64,000 bases of DNA from Pleurocapsa minor HA4230-MV1 (GCA_019359095.1 JAHHHZ010000020.1:285129-349128); one strand, 5' to 3'. Numbered from the stretch's first letter, positions 44,568 through 54,448 are shown. Notes: generated by a model not told the origin, from the letters alone. Numbers and translations are program-made.

Positions 44568-45508
44568 GTCAGCAACCTTGGTTATCGGTCATAATACCGA
44601 CCTACAACGGTAGTAAGTATTTAACCGCAGCTTTAAACTCTGTGGTGGTGCAGCAAGACGAGCGGCTTGAATGTGTGGTAATTGATGATGGCTCGACCGA
44701 TCATACTCTGGCCATCGTCGAAAGCTTTCAAGACCGATTGAGAATCAAGTTAATTACTAAAGCAAGAGCTGGTAACTGGGTTGTCAATACAAATCATGCT
44801 TTAATGGAGGCGACTGGGGAATATGCCTGTTTCTTACATCAGGATGATTTGTGGCTAGAAGGAAGATTAGAGCAGATCAAAAAAGCGATCGCAGCTTATC
44901 CCCAAGCTAGTTTATATCTCCACGACTCTATATTTATTGACGAACAGGGTAAGCCTCTGGGTTTATGGAGTTGTCCTTTGGCAAGCAGACGGAGAATTAT
45001 CTCTGCCGATGACATGATCGAAAAGCTCTTGGTGCAGAACTTCGTAGCTATACCCTCACCTGTATTTAAACGCACTGCTGCCATCGAAATAGGGGGTTTA
45101 AATGATCGACTATGGTACACCGCCGATTGGGACTTTTGGCTCAAGTTAGCTGCTTTAGGAGATACCTGTTATATTCCCAAGCCTCTAGCAGCTTTTAGAG
45201 TACATGGTGATTCTCAGACAATTCGTCGTAGTTCCAGCGTCGCCGAATTTCGCCAACAGATGCGCTCAGTGGTGGATAAACACCTTTCCCTGAAATCTAG
45301 TCGAGAAGTTAGCAAGGTGGCTTTTTTTTCCACGGAGGTTAATACAACCCTAGCAGCAATGGTTCATGGCGAATCGACGAATTTATTGCAACTAGCTCTA
45401 GATTTTGTTTTGCTTGGGCCTACTGGTTGGTGGAGATATTGGCAAGATTCGCGAATTCAAGAGCGTATTTCTGCTCGTTTAAAAGCAAAAATACAAACAC
45501 AGGGATAA
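44564..45508 (+). CDS. Family 2 glycosyltransferase
   Basis: 314 residues. GT-A domain: WLSVIIPTYNGSKYLTAALNSV, VIDDGSTDHTL (nucleotide binding) and the variant DxD motif LHQDDLW. A later YTADWDFWLKLAALGD block is typical of many polysaccharide GT2 enzymes. There is no membrane span. It overlaps the preceding glycosyltransferase by four bases (ATGA), so the two are translationally coupled. The stop lies in a small direct repeat CAGGGATAA. It probably adds a sugar to a lipid-linked glycan on the cytoplasmic face. Confidence 0.88.
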   Translation: MSQQPWLSVIIPTYNGSKYLTAALNSVVVQQDERLECVVIDDGSTDHTLAIVESFQDRLRIKLITKARAGNWVVNTNHALMEATGEYACFLHQDDLWLEGRLEQIKKAIAAYPQASLYLHDSIFIDEQGKPLGLWSCPLASRRRIISADDMIEKLLVQNFVAIPSPVFKRTAAIEIGGLNDRLWYTADWDFWLKLAALGDTCYIPKPLAAFRVHGDSQTIRRSSSVAEFRQQMRSVVDKHLSLKSSREVSKVAFFSTEVNTTLAAMVHGESTNLLQLALDFVLLGPTGWWRYWQDSRIQERISARLKAKIQTQG

Positions 45509-45588
45509 CAGGGATAAGTTTGAAGTTATTTTAGAAGTTATTAGTCATGAGCTATAAGCTTATGCCAAGGTATTAAGTCGTAATCTTT

Positions 45589-46524
45589 ATGAAGCCTAAT
45601 TTATTTATCGTCGGGCAACCAAAAACAGGAACAACCGCTTTGCATCAATTTTTGGGACAACATCCTGAAATATATATGTCGAGCATCAAAGAACCACATT
45701 TTTTTTGTGCTGATTTTCATTTAGAAAGCGATCGCGCCTATGGCAAACAGCGTTTTTATGACTTTAGAAGTGAGTCGGCTTATCTCCAGTTATTTAGCAA
45801 GGCAAAAAACATTAAAGTTGCTGGAGAATCTTCGACTAATTATCTTTATTCTCAAGTAGCAGCAGAAAAAATTTACAATTTCAATCCTGATGCCAAAATC
45901 ATTATAGTATTACGAGAACCAGCTAAGTTTCTCTATTCTCTTCATAGCCACTACGTTAAGTTTACGGAAGAAAATGAGCCAGATTTTCTCACAGCCTTAG
46001 CGTTAGAAACAAAGCGCAAACAAGAAGAAGCTCTAAGTCCTAGAGTTACCAGCCCCAGCTATTTATATTACTCTCAACGGGTACAGTATTATCAGCAGGT
46101 CAAACGTTATTGCGATCGCTTTAAACCAGAGCAAATTAAAGTGATTATCTTTGAAGAATTTAAATCAGCAAACGAGCGTATTTTTCGCGAGATTTTAGAA
46201 TTTTTGGGAGTCGAACCTAACTTTACTCCTGAATATTCAGCGATTAACGTCAATAAAGAAGTTAAGTTTAAAGCTATTAATAATTTAATTAATAATCCTC
46301 TGGCTAAAAGTATTTCTAAAAACTTACTTTCTCAAGAATTTAATGAGTTTGTGCGAGATAATGTGGTCGAAAAACTGCTCTGGCATCAAGCACCAAAAGC
46401 AAAAATACCAGAAGAAATCAAACTCCAGTTAATGCAACAGTATCAACCAGAAGTAGCTAAGATTTCCGAGTTACTCCAGCTAGATTTGCTGTCCAAGTGG
46501 GGGTATGATACTTTGTCTGACTGA
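45589..46524 (+). CDS. Sulfotransferase family protein
   Basis: 311 residues. The PAPS 5'-phosphosulfate loop is QPKTGTTALHQFL at residues 8-20, and the 3'-phosphate motif is IIIVLREPAKFLYSLHSHYVKF around 105-125. Both match carbohydrate sulfotransferases (heparan sulfate NDST-like group). A C-terminal helical part ends LLQLDLLSKWGYDTLSD. It would transfer sulfate from PAPS to a glycan hydroxyl. With its glycosyltransferase neighbours this suggests a sulfated extracellular polysaccharide or glycolipid. The acceptor is not known. Confidence 0.87.
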   Translation: MKPNLFIVGQPKTGTTALHQFLGQHPEIYMSSIKEPHFFCADFHLESDRAYGKQRFYDFRSESAYLQLFSKAKNIKVAGESSTNYLYSQVAAEKIYNFNPDAKIIIVLREPAKFLYSLHSHYVKFTEENEPDFLTALALETKRKQEEALSPRVTSPSYLYYSQRVQYYQQVKRYCDRFKPEQIKVIIFEEFKSANERIFREILEFLGVEPNFTPEYSAINVNKEVKFKAINNLINNPLAKSISKNLLSQEFNEFVRDNVVEKLLWHQAPKAKIPEEIKLQLMQQYQPEVAKISELLQLDLLSKWGYDTLSD

Positions 46525-46529
46525 TTAAA

Positions 46530-46566
46530 TAATAGGTAATGGGTAACGGGTAATGGGTAATGGGTT
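46530..46566. repeat. GGTAATG heptamer tract
   Basis: Five units of GGTAATG/GGTAACG form lie just after the sulfotransferase stop. The unit is the same as in the family A palindromes, but I cannot see the TACAGC end arms here, so it is a bare tract. Confidence 0.7.
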
Positions 46567-46638
46567 AAGAGCATAATCTTAGTTTTCTGGAGAAATTAAT
46601 TTGATTCTTAATAATAAATATTTAACGTAAAAGAGGAA

Positions 46639-47637
46639 ATGCTGAATAAAAAGAATATTATCTCTAGTGTTTTATCTCTGGCTTTAGGATTTTTCTTAGT
46701 CTGGCTAATTTTACGTTTTACTGAGGTTGACTTAGCAGAAATTGTGGCTACTTTTTATAGCTTAAATCCTCTACTGGCAGGATTAGCTATTAGTAGCTTA
46801 ATTATTCATACATTTTTTACCGCCTACAAGTGGGCGCTGGTTACTCAAAAACTAACTCCTAATAATCAACAACCGTTAAAATTTTATTTATTTTATACAA
46901 CGTTAGGTTCGTTAACCATGCAGTTTATGCCCCAATATGTAGGCATGGTTATGGTGCAGAATTTTGCTCTGCGGGCGCATAAAATAAGTTCTTTTTCGCG
47001 GGGTTTTTTATCAATCATTTACGATCAATTTTTTAATATGCTGATTCCTCTACTGCTGTTTCCTGCTTCAATACTTTATGTATTAGGGTATGTTTCTTCA
47101 TCGGTAGCGGTTTTTATGTGGATTGCGACCATTATTGCCACCCATTTTATTATTAATAAATGGCATCGTCGTTTAATCTCTTGGTTAATTAAAACCTTAA
47201 CTTGGCTCAAGCAGTTAAAGTCAGGTAAAAATCGCAACTCACAACTAGAAATAGGTAGTAGTAATGACTCGATCTTAGGCAAAGACTTTACTCTTTATTT
47301 ATATTGGATTTCAGTTGTTCGCTATGGAGTGTGGACGATTCGCGGAATTTTCATTGCGATCGCTGGTGGTTTCAAAATTAAGCTGTGGGCAGTTGTCTTT
47401 GTCACGCCAATTGTCCAATTAGCCATGTTACTCAGCTTTACCCCCGCTAACTTAGGATTTATGGAGTTTAGCTGGATTGGCTTACTGGAATTGTCTAATG
47501 TCCCAGGTGAAGTCGCCGTGCAGTTTTCTCTCATGCAGCGCTTTCTCTACATAGTCGCGGTGGTCATTATTCTCGCGGTGTTTGCTGTAGTCTCGTTGAT
47601 TGACCGATTCGCCTTATTCTCCTCCAAACAAAATTAA
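46639..47637 (+). CDS. Lysylphosphatidylglycerol-synthase-TM-like (UPF0104, flippase-like) membrane protein
   Basis: 332 residues with roughly eight hydrophobic helices. It has a ribosome site AGAGG seven bases before the ATG. The pattern LLAGLAISSLIIHTFFTAYKWAL, then TMQFMPQYVGMVMVQNF, then YDQFFNMLIPLLLF, then FTPANLGFMEFSWIGLLELSNV matches the UPF0104/LPG_synthase_TM (AglD-related) family. Members occur in glycan and lipid loci and are thought to help move or modify lipid-linked intermediates. The biochemical role is not settled. The GT-C-like gene starts 31 bases later, an operon spacing. Confidence 0.83.
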   Translation: MLNKKNIISSVLSLALGFFLVWLILRFTEVDLAEIVATFYSLNPLLAGLAISSLIIHTFFTAYKWALVTQKLTPNNQQPLKFYLFYTTLGSLTMQFMPQYVGMVMVQNFALRAHKISSFSRGFLSIIYDQFFNMLIPLLLFPASILYVLGYVSSSVAVFMWIATIIATHFIINKWHRRLISWLIKTLTWLKQLKSGKNRNSQLEIGSSNDSILGKDFTLYLYWISVVRYGVWTIRGIFIAIAGGFKIKLWAVVFVTPIVQLAMLLSFTPANLGFMEFSWIGLLELSNVPGEVAVQFSLMQRFLYIVAVVIILAVFAVVSLIDRFALFSSKQN

Positions 47638-47668
47638 TTACTAGATATTTAATAGTTATTGTTTATCA

Positions 47669-49210
47669 ATGTTGAATCTTGCTACCAAAGAACGATCGAA
47701 ACAGCGCCCACTGACAATAGAAACCGTTTTAGCTGTAAGTGCTGTTGTCTTGATCGTCGCGATATTTCTGAAGGCAGTTTTAGATGTCGATAACAACTAC
47801 GATCCTGGCTGGTATCATCTCCCTTTTGCTGGCAGAATTTGGGGGATTCTACCCAAATCAATGTTTATCGGGGACGAGAAATGGTTTGAACCGCGCTTTG
47901 ATGGCTTTCCTTTGCTCGCGCACTTTCTCCAAGGTTTTTTCTGGCGAATTACAGGGAGGATGCAATCAACTAACCTAGTCAGCTTCCTCTCAGTTATTGG
48001 TTATTTATTCTTTCTCAGGAAATTCTTTCAAGTTCCTCTTTACCTTTCGGCAATCGCTCTATTTTCGATTCCCTTAGTTCTCACCCATGCTAGTACCAGC
48101 TTTGTCGATTTACTCGGAAATATTGGCGTATCAATCCTAGTCATGATGAGCTATCGCTTTTATCAAAGCCAGGAGTTACCAACCAAGAGCGAACTGTTTA
48201 TGGCTTTTTTGGGAGCAGCGATCGCTGTCAATACTAAAACACAGCTACAACCTTTGGTATTTGTCATCTTAATTGCCGCTGGGATTAGATTATGTTGGCT
48301 GTGGCGACATCAAGTAACCGTGCAAAAGCTAACTAAAATAGTGCCAGTTGCTTTATTAGCCAGCGTGATTATTTATGCCAGCCCGATTAAAAATACTGTT
48401 TTATACGGTAATCCTCTATATCCAATCAAAGTTCAAGTAGCGGGAATAGTACTCAATCACAAACTTAGTCCCGAAGCCTACGAAGAGGGTAATCGTCAGC
48501 TCAATTGGCTTAAATCAGTATTAGATATTAATACCCCTCTGACATGGACTCCCGATCAGTGGAGTGACGATCTGCTGCGTAATCGTCGGGGTGGTTTCTT
48601 TGGCGCATATGTAGTCTTTAATTTCCTGCTGTTGCTGGGATTTTTCCTGCGAGAATTAATCCAGAATAAATCTTTGCCCAAAAGCGATCGCTCTCAATCG
48701 GCTAAGTTTGCTGTCTTAACAGCGATCGCTATGTCTTTACCCCCTCTCAACTTTCCTCAATCCCACGAGTTGAGATACTTTATGTACTGGATGATTTCTC
48801 TGGTATCTCTCAATCTTTATCTCGTTGCTTTGCCTAAAAACCTTCGGCTATTGGGGAAATGGTTACAGCCTAAATATATGGGTTTGATCTACGCTATTTT
48901 TCTCACGATTGTTTTGGTCAAGACTCAAGGTTTCTATGTCAAACCATCCTTAATAACAGAGGAGCAGTACGTCAATTTTGGGGTTAAGCAACAATTTTTG
49001 AGTAAAATCCAACCTAACGATCGAGTTTGTTTGATCAGTAAACATATCGGCAAAAATGTCAAAAGAGAGCCGATTGTCGCTTTGAAATATGTGTTTGCCT
49101 ACAGTTCTTATTTCCATCCTGAAAAAAACTATGATTACTCAATTCAAGCCGCTTTAAAACCCGAATCCTGTGGCGATCGCAAGATTATTCCGCTTTATTT
49201 CCAGAAATAG
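47669..49210 (+). CDS. Polytopic membrane protein, GT-C glycosyltransferase-like (paralog 1)
   Basis: 513 residues with about ten hydrophobic helices. After the first helix comes an acidic, aromatic loop DVDNNYDPGWYHLPFAGRIWG, in the position of the GT-C catalytic Asp. Other blocks are VLTHASTSFVDLLGNIGVS, AVNTKTQLQPLVFV, YASPIKNTVLYGNPLYPIKVQ and FPQSHELRYFMYWMISLVSLN. The protein at 50310-51836 has the same blocks throughout. GT-C enzymes use polyprenyl-phosphate sugars at the outer face of the membrane. No named family motif is certain, so the enzymatic role is inferred from architecture and locus. Confidence 0.75.
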   Translation: MLNLATKERSKQRPLTIETVLAVSAVVLIVAIFLKAVLDVDNNYDPGWYHLPFAGRIWGILPKSMFIGDEKWFEPRFDGFPLLAHFLQGFFWRITGRMQSTNLVSFLSVIGYLFFLRKFFQVPLYLSAIALFSIPLVLTHASTSFVDLLGNIGVSILVMMSYRFYQSQELPTKSELFMAFLGAAIAVNTKTQLQPLVFVILIAAGIRLCWLWRHQVTVQKLTKIVPVALLASVIIYASPIKNTVLYGNPLYPIKVQVAGIVLNHKLSPEAYEEGNRQLNWLKSVLDINTPLTWTPDQWSDDLLRNRRGGFFGAYVVFNFLLLLGFFLRELIQNKSLPKSDRSQSAKFAVLTAIAMSLPPLNFPQSHELRYFMYWMISLVSLNLYLVALPKNLRLLGKWLQPKYMGLIYAIFLTIVLVKTQGFYVKPSLITEEQYVNFGVKQQFLSKIQPNDRVCLISKHIGKNVKREPIVALKYVFAYSSYFHPEKNYDYSIQAALKPESCGDRKIIPLYFQK

Positions 49211-49335
49211 ATAGAGATTGAGAAAATCATTAATAACCCTATATAATTAACATCAATTTTGCTTGAATGCGATCAAACGCTTCATTTGAGTTGATTTAGT
49301 TTAAAATATCTAAAGCAAGCTTATTGGTAATTATT

Positions 49336-50184
49336 GTGACTCAAATTTTTAACCTGCAATTAGAGAACAACGTCAAAAAAATAACTCAAGCAATTAGACA
49401 ACAAAAAATTAACGAATACATCATTAAAAAGCAATTTGAAGATGTATCTTTTGATTTTGTCATTGGTGATTCAGAAGGACAACAATGGTATGATTCCTCG
49501 CCGAAAAATCAAGTAGAACTACTAAATCCAGAATTCAAGTTTATTCAGCAACTGATCAAACCAGGAGATATAGTATTTGAATGCGGAACTCATCATGGTT
49601 TAACCGCCATGCTGTTATCAAGGTGGGTAGGAACAGAAGGCAAAATTGTTACTTTTGAAATCAATAATCACAATGCTGCGATCGCGAAAAAAAATATTGA
49701 GCTAAACAATATTAATAATGTGATTCTCGAACAAAAAGGACTGGGAAGTCAAAAAAGCCAGCAAAAAATCTTTAATAAATCGAATTCATCTGTGACTCCA
49801 TCCAAAATAGTTTCTTTGGGGTGGTTGAAAAACTTTATTTATGGAACTAATGAAGTAGAGATCATTGCTTTAGATGATTATGCTCAAACACAATCAACAT
49901 TACCCACATTTATCAAAATAGATGTCGAAGGATATGAAAGTGAAGTGTTAAAAGGAGCAACAGAAATTCTCAAAACTCTTCCCAAACTAGAAATTGAAAT
50001 TCATACAGAAATACTATCTCGATATAATACCTCCGTCAAAGAAATCTTTGAGCTTATAAATATTGAATCTTATCAAACTTGGGTGCAATGGGACGATGGA
50101 GAAGAACCTCAACCATTCGATTTACAACAAAAAATAGACCGTAGAGTTCATTTGTTTGCTGTACCCAAAGATGAAAGTAATTAA
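49336..50184 (+). CDS. FkbM family SAM-dependent methyltransferase
   Basis: About 283 residues from the GTG at 49336; a TTG at 49324 is an alternative. The N-terminal extension (1-70) is followed by the SAM fold: IKPGDIVFECGTHHGLTAMLLS, then FEINNHNAAIAKKNIELNN, then ALDDYAQTQSTLPTFIKIDVEGYESEVLKGATEILK, the last being the FkbM signature. Members O-methylate sugars or other hydroxyls. It sits between two paralogous GT-C-like genes with 125-base gaps on each side, so it may methylate the same glycan. The N-terminal part lacks a close motif. Confidence 0.86.
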   Translation: MTQIFNLQLENNVKKITQAIRQQKINEYIIKKQFEDVSFDFVIGDSEGQQWYDSSPKNQVELLNPEFKFIQQLIKPGDIVFECGTHHGLTAMLLSRWVGTEGKIVTFEINNHNAAIAKKNIELNNINNVILEQKGLGSQKSQQKIFNKSNSSVTPSKIVSLGWLKNFIYGTNEVEIIALDDYAQTQSTLPTFIKIDVEGYESEVLKGATEILKTLPKLEIEIHTEILSRYNTSVKEIFELINIESYQTWVQWDDGEEPQPFDLQQKIDRRVHLFAVPKDESN

Positions 50185-50309
50185 AAAGTAATAAATTAAT
50201 TACATTGGGATAAAAACTGAAATGAAATAAGATTAACGTCACATCTTAACATTATTTTGCCATAATATTTAAAAATCCTGATGTAATAGTTAATTACACA
50301 TAATTTTAA

Positions 50310-51836
50310 GTGCAGAAAAACCAAAAGCGAGTATTAGAAATAATTCTCAGTGCGATCGCTTTAACGATCGCTACATTAATATTTCTCAAGGCATTTATTG
50401 ATATTGATACTAATTATGATGTGGGTTGGTATCATCTACCTTTTGCTGCCAGAATTTGGGGCATTGTACCAGTCGAATCTTTTAGTTCGGAAAATATAGT
50501 AGAGTATCGCTATGCTGGTTTTCCGTTATTAACGCATTTTTTTCAAGGTCTATTGTGGAAGTTATCAGGCAGAGTTCAGGCTGCTAATTTAGTTGGATAC
50601 TTGAGTTTAATTATTTATTTTCTGACCCTAAGAAGCTTTTTCCAAGTTCCACTTTACCTCTCTACCATTGCCATTTTCGCGATTCCTGCGGTTCTAACTC
50701 ACGCTAGCACTAGTTTTGTCGATCTCCCTGGCAACATCGGTGTCGCGGTACTGATGATGATGATCTACAGGTTTTTTAGCCAGTCTCAGTTACCCAGTAA
50801 GCCAGAACTGCTATTTGCCTTTTTGGGTGCAGCGATGGCGGCAAATACGAAACCACAGCTACAGCCTTTAATCTTTGTTCTTTTCTGGGTAGCAGGAATT
50901 AGGCTGGTATGGCTCTATTTTAAATACACTGCTTCAGCTCAACGTCGGTTATGGCAGACTGTACTGTTAACGGCGATCGCTTCTATACTTATTTTTGCCA
51001 CACCGATTAAAAACGTGGCGCTATACGGCAATCCTTTTTACCCGATCGAGATTCAAGTGGCGGGTATTGTTCTCAATCACAAACTTACTCCTGATACTTA
51101 TAGTGAAGGGAATCGTCCGCAAAAATGGCTGCAATCTATCTTAGAAATTAATACTCCTAAGTGGTCAACCGATCAATGGAATGGTGGTAACGAGAAATAT
51201 ATGGATCGAGGGGGGGGTTTCTTTGGTGCTTATGTAGTATTTAATCTGCTATTGTTGCTGGGTTTAACTATTAGAGAACAATTACTAAATAGAAAATCAA
51301 CTGAGCAAAAATCCCGTAATGCGATCGCTGCTTTAGCCACTATTCTATTAGTATCTTTAATTCCTGCTAACTTCCCTCAGTCTCATGAATTGCGCTATTT
51401 CATGTTCTGGATGATTACCCTAGTATCCTTAAATTTGTCCCTAGTATCTGGGTTGCAAAATCAGGGTAAGAGCTGGTTGCAGGTTAAATATTTAGGGTTA
51501 GTTTATCTACTATTTATGGCGATCGTCTGGGTGAAAATCGATAATTATTACCTTAAACCAGATTTTAGAACCTTAGAACGTTATTTAAAAAACAACATCA
51601 AAGCAGAATTGGTAGAGCAAATGATTCCGAATCAGCGCACTTGTCTAATTGCCCGCCATGCGATCGTTAGACCTAATGCTGTTCCTTTTGCTTCCATTGC
51701 TAACGCTTTTTTCTATAGTTCATATTTCCACCCAGAAATAAAATATGACTACAGCGTCAAAGCAGCGATCGACCCCAAAGATTGTGGCAAGTTAACCATG
51801 ATTCCTGCTAATGCAGCAGATTTTATCGATCCTTGA
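50310..51836 (+). CDS. Polytopic membrane protein, GT-C glycosyltransferase-like (paralog 2)
   Basis: 508 residues from a GTG start. The topology and blocks match the protein at 47669-49210: DIDTNYDVGWYHLPFAARIWG after the first helix, LTHASTSFVDLPGNIGVAVL, ANTKPQLQPLIFVLF, ATPIKNVALYGNPFYPIEIQVAG and FPQSHELRYFMFWMITLVSLN. Divergence is spread evenly, which points to an old duplication rather than a recent one. It has the same likely role as its paralog, perhaps with another sugar. It ends before a composite heptamer repeat. Confidence 0.75.
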   Translation: MQKNQKRVLEIILSAIALTIATLIFLKAFIDIDTNYDVGWYHLPFAARIWGIVPVESFSSENIVEYRYAGFPLLTHFFQGLLWKLSGRVQAANLVGYLSLIIYFLTLRSFFQVPLYLSTIAIFAIPAVLTHASTSFVDLPGNIGVAVLMMMIYRFFSQSQLPSKPELLFAFLGAAMAANTKPQLQPLIFVLFWVAGIRLVWLYFKYTASAQRRLWQTVLLTAIASILIFATPIKNVALYGNPFYPIEIQVAGIVLNHKLTPDTYSEGNRPQKWLQSILEINTPKWSTDQWNGGNEKYMDRGGGFFGAYVVFNLLLLLGLTIREQLLNRKSTEQKSRNAIAALATILLVSLIPANFPQSHELRYFMFWMITLVSLNLSLVSGLQNQGKSWLQVKYLGLVYLLFMAIVWVKIDNYYLKPDFRTLERYLKNNIKAELVEQMIPNQRTCLIARHAIVRPNAVPFASIANAFFYSSYFHPEIKYDYSVKAAIDPKDCGKLTMIPANAADFIDP

Positions 51837-51865
51837 AACTGGTAACGAGTGACAAAGATTTATTT

Positions 51866-51991
51866 GGGGAGTTAGGGAGTTAGGGAGTTAGGGAGTTAGG
51901 GAGTTAGGGAGTTAGGGAAATAGGGAGATGAGGAGATAATTATTGCCCCAAGACCCCAAGACCCCAAATCCCCAAGACCCCAATTTCCCTA
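51866..51991. repeat. Composite heptamer repeat (family C, copy 3)
   Basis: GGGAGTTA units (51866-51917) are followed by a hinge containing AATTATTGCCCCAAG, and then CCCCAAGA/CCCCAAAT units to the pdhB stop codon. The order is the same as at 30210 and 38410, but the first tract uses another heptamer. It is between convergent genes. Confidence 0.75.
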
Positions 51992-52972
51992 AATCTGGTC
52001 GTTCATCATTTTTTGTACCGCTTCCGCAATTTGCGCTGGCTGAACAATGGTTAAATTCTCTAATTTACCGTTATAGGGAGTAGGAATGTCTTGAGACGAT
52101 AAACGCAAGACAGGCGCGTCTAATTCATCAAATAACTGTTCGCTAATCAACGCCACCAGTTCTGCACCAATGCCACCAGTTTTCATGCACTCTTCCACAA
52201 TAATTACCTTGTGAGTCTTGCGCACGGACTTACTAATCGTTTCCATGTCAAAAGGCTTGAGGGAAATCAGATCGATGATTTCAGGATCGTAACCCTGCTT
52301 TTCGATCTCTTTAACCGCCTGAGTACAGTGATGGCGCATCCGTGAGTAGGTCAAAATGGTTACATCTTTGCCTTCTCTAACCATTTCTGCCTTATCTAAA
52401 GGGAGAACGTATTCATCATCGGGTAAATCATCTTTGAGATTGTAAAGCAGAACGTGTTCAAAAAACAGGACAGGATTCTCATCTCGAATTGCTGCCTTGA
52501 GCAAACCCTTAGCGTTATAAGCGGTAGAACAAGCAACAATCTTTAATCCAGGTACAGCATGAAAATAAGCTTCCAACCGTTGAGAGTGTTCTGCACCCAG
52601 TTGTCTGCCTACCCCACCAGGGCCACGAATTACCATGGGAATTTTGAAGTTACCACCAGAGGTATAGCGCAACATTCCTGCATTGTTAGCAATCTGGTTA
52701 AATGCCAAGAGCAAAAAACCCATATTCATCCCTTCAATTATAGGGCGCAAACCAGTCATAGCAGCCCCTACAGCCATCCCACAAAAGCTATTTTCCGCAA
52801 TAGGAGTATCCAGCAGACGTAAATCGCCATATTTTTTGTGCAGATCCTTGGTGACTTTATATGAACCACCGTAATGTCCGACATCTTCACCTAAGACGAA
52901 GACAGTCTTATCCCTTGCCATTTCTTCGTCTGTCGCTTCTCTCAAAGCGTTAAACATTAAAGTTTCAGCCAT
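51989..52972 (-). CDS. pdhB: Pyruvate dehydrogenase E1 component beta subunit
   Basis: 327 residues of the transketolase-like E1-beta family. Visible blocks are [77 protein letters not shown] (beta-subunit loop) and the C-terminal transketolase domain [20 protein letters not shown] with [14 protein letters not shown]. With E1-alpha it decarboxylates pyruvate using thiamine diphosphate and feeds acetyl-CoA synthesis. pdhA and E2 are elsewhere, as usual in cyanobacteria. The TAG stop lies at the end of the heptamer repeat. Confidence 0.95.
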   Translation of the reverse strand: MAETLMFNALREATDEEMARDKTVFVLGEDVGHYGGSYKVTKDLHKKYGDLRLLDTPIAENSFCGMAVGAAMTGLRPIIEGMNMGFLLLAFNQIANNAGMLRYTSGGNFKIPMVIRGPGGVGRQLGAEHSQRLEAYFHAVPGLKIVACSTAYNAKGLLKAAIRDENPVLFFEHVLLYNLKDDLPDDEYVLPLDKAEMVREGKDVTILTYSRMRHHCTQAVKEIEKQGYDPEIIDLISLKPFDMETISKSVRKTHKVIIVEECMKTGGIGAELVALISEQLFDELDAPVLRLSSQDIPTPYNGKLENLTIVQPAQIAEAVQKMMNDQI

Positions 52973-53094
52973 AATAATTTATTTTTAGTCACCAGAAACT
53001 AATATTATCACTACCAGATTGCTACTATGTAATTTTATCTTAGGCTCGATCGCTCAAAGATCCTAACCTTTTACTCTTCAATTGTTAGTTAAAT

Positions 53095-54438
53095 ATGACT
53101 TTAGCCACTTCTAATACATTTCTTACACAAAAAGAAGCTCTTGCTTTAATTGATTTTGCGATTTCCCAATCTCAAGCCGATGGAGTATTTATCAGTCTTA
53201 GTGTCCGTGAAACCGCTCTTAGTCGTTTTTCGGAAAATCAGATTAGTCAAAATGTGCGTAAGCATACTTTTAGCCTTACCGTCACTAGCTATTTTGGTCA
53301 ACGAAGCGCCTCTGCCTCTACTACAGAACTAGATCGTGAAGCGATCGCCCAAACTTTAAGACGTGCAGAAGATCTGGCGCGAATTGCCCCCGAAGATCCA
53401 GAATGGGTCGAATTATTACCGCCACAAACCTACAGCGATCGCACCCCAGCCTTTGACCAAGCTACTGCTAGCCTCTCTCCCCTCAAGCAAGGCGAAATTA
53501 TTCAGCAGGTATGTGATTTAAGCAAGGATGCAGGAGTAAATGGATCGGGAACCCTAAGTTTTAAAGTAGCCCTTGATGCTATTGGCAATTCTGCTGGTTT
53601 ACGCGGTTGCGATCGCACTACTGAAGCCGACTTTAGCTTTACCGCTCGGATTGACGATGGTTCTAGCTGGAATCGTTGCACCGCTTGGAGTATCGACCAG
53701 TTACCCATTATCGAATTAACAGAGCAAGTAATTCAAAGAGCGATCGCTTCGCGTAATCCGCAAATAGTTGAACCTGGAGACTATACTGTCATTTTTGAAC
53801 CCGCTGCCTTTGCTAGTTTATTGCCTTGGGTTATTTGGAATTTAGATGCCCGTGCAGCCGATGAAGGACGCTCTTTTATGTCCCGCAGTGATGATTCTGG
53901 CAAGGCGGGTAACAAAGTTGGCGAACAATTATTTAACCCCATTGTCGAAGTACAGCGCAATCCTGCTCATCCTCTATTACAGAGTGACAGATTCTTTGGC
54001 AACGGCTTGAGTAATCAACCACTAGAGATTATTAAACATGGTATTCCCCAGACTCTTTCCTATAGTCGCTATTGGGCAAAAGAACAGAATCAAGAGCCAA
54101 CAGGGGGAATGTATCCCATAGTTATGACAGGTGCAGCTAACAGTGTTGCTGATTTAATTGCCAGCACCGAACGAGGTATTTTAGTTAGTCGCGCTTGGTA
54201 TGTTCGTTATGTTAATCCCCGCACTTTAGAAGTCACAGGTATGACCAGAGACGGGACTTTTCTAATTGAAAATGGCAAGATATCTCATCCCATTAAAAAC
54301 CTGCGTTTTAACCAGTCTTTACCTGAAATGCTCAACAACGTAGTTGCCCTAAGTCAAGCCAAACGCTTAAGTGGTAGCGTCATTCCTGGCTGTAAAGTAA
54401 ACAATTTTCACTTTAGTAGCATTACCGATAGTGTCTAA
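53095..54438 (+). CDS. tldE: TldE/PmbA, partner subunit of the TldD protease
   Basis: 447 residues of the TldD/PmbA family, without the HExxxH zinc motif found in TldD. Blocks seen are ADGVFISLSVRETALSRFSENQISQN, VIFEPAAFASLLPWVIWNLDARAADEG, GKAGNKVGEQLFNPIVEVQRNPAHPLLQS, TGGMYPIVMTGAANSVADLIAST and ERGILVSRAWYVRYVNP. It should form the heterodimer with the tldD product (38516-39910). In other bacteria the pair processes peptides such as microcins. Here the targets are unknown. It is divergent from pdhB and converges on modA. Confidence 0.93.
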   Translation: MTLATSNTFLTQKEALALIDFAISQSQADGVFISLSVRETALSRFSENQISQNVRKHTFSLTVTSYFGQRSASASTTELDREAIAQTLRRAEDLARIAPEDPEWVELLPPQTYSDRTPAFDQATASLSPLKQGEIIQQVCDLSKDAGVNGSGTLSFKVALDAIGNSAGLRGCDRTTEADFSFTARIDDGSSWNRCTAWSIDQLPIIELTEQVIQRAIASRNPQIVEPGDYTVIFEPAAFASLLPWVIWNLDARAADEGRSFMSRSDDSGKAGNKVGEQLFNPIVEVQRNPAHPLLQSDRFFGNGLSNQPLEIIKHGIPQTLSYSRYWAKEQNQEPTGGMYPIVMTGAANSVADLIASTERGILVSRAWYVRYVNPRTLEVTGMTRDGTFLIENGKISHPIKNLRFNQSLPEMLNNVVALSQAKRLSGSVIPGCKVNNFHFSSITDSV

Positions 54439-54448
54439 TCTATTCTCT

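Noticed and set aside
51866..51991. CRISPR-like array
   Set aside because: Units are seven bases and contiguous, with no spacers of regular length and no cas genes. These are heptamer tandem repeats.
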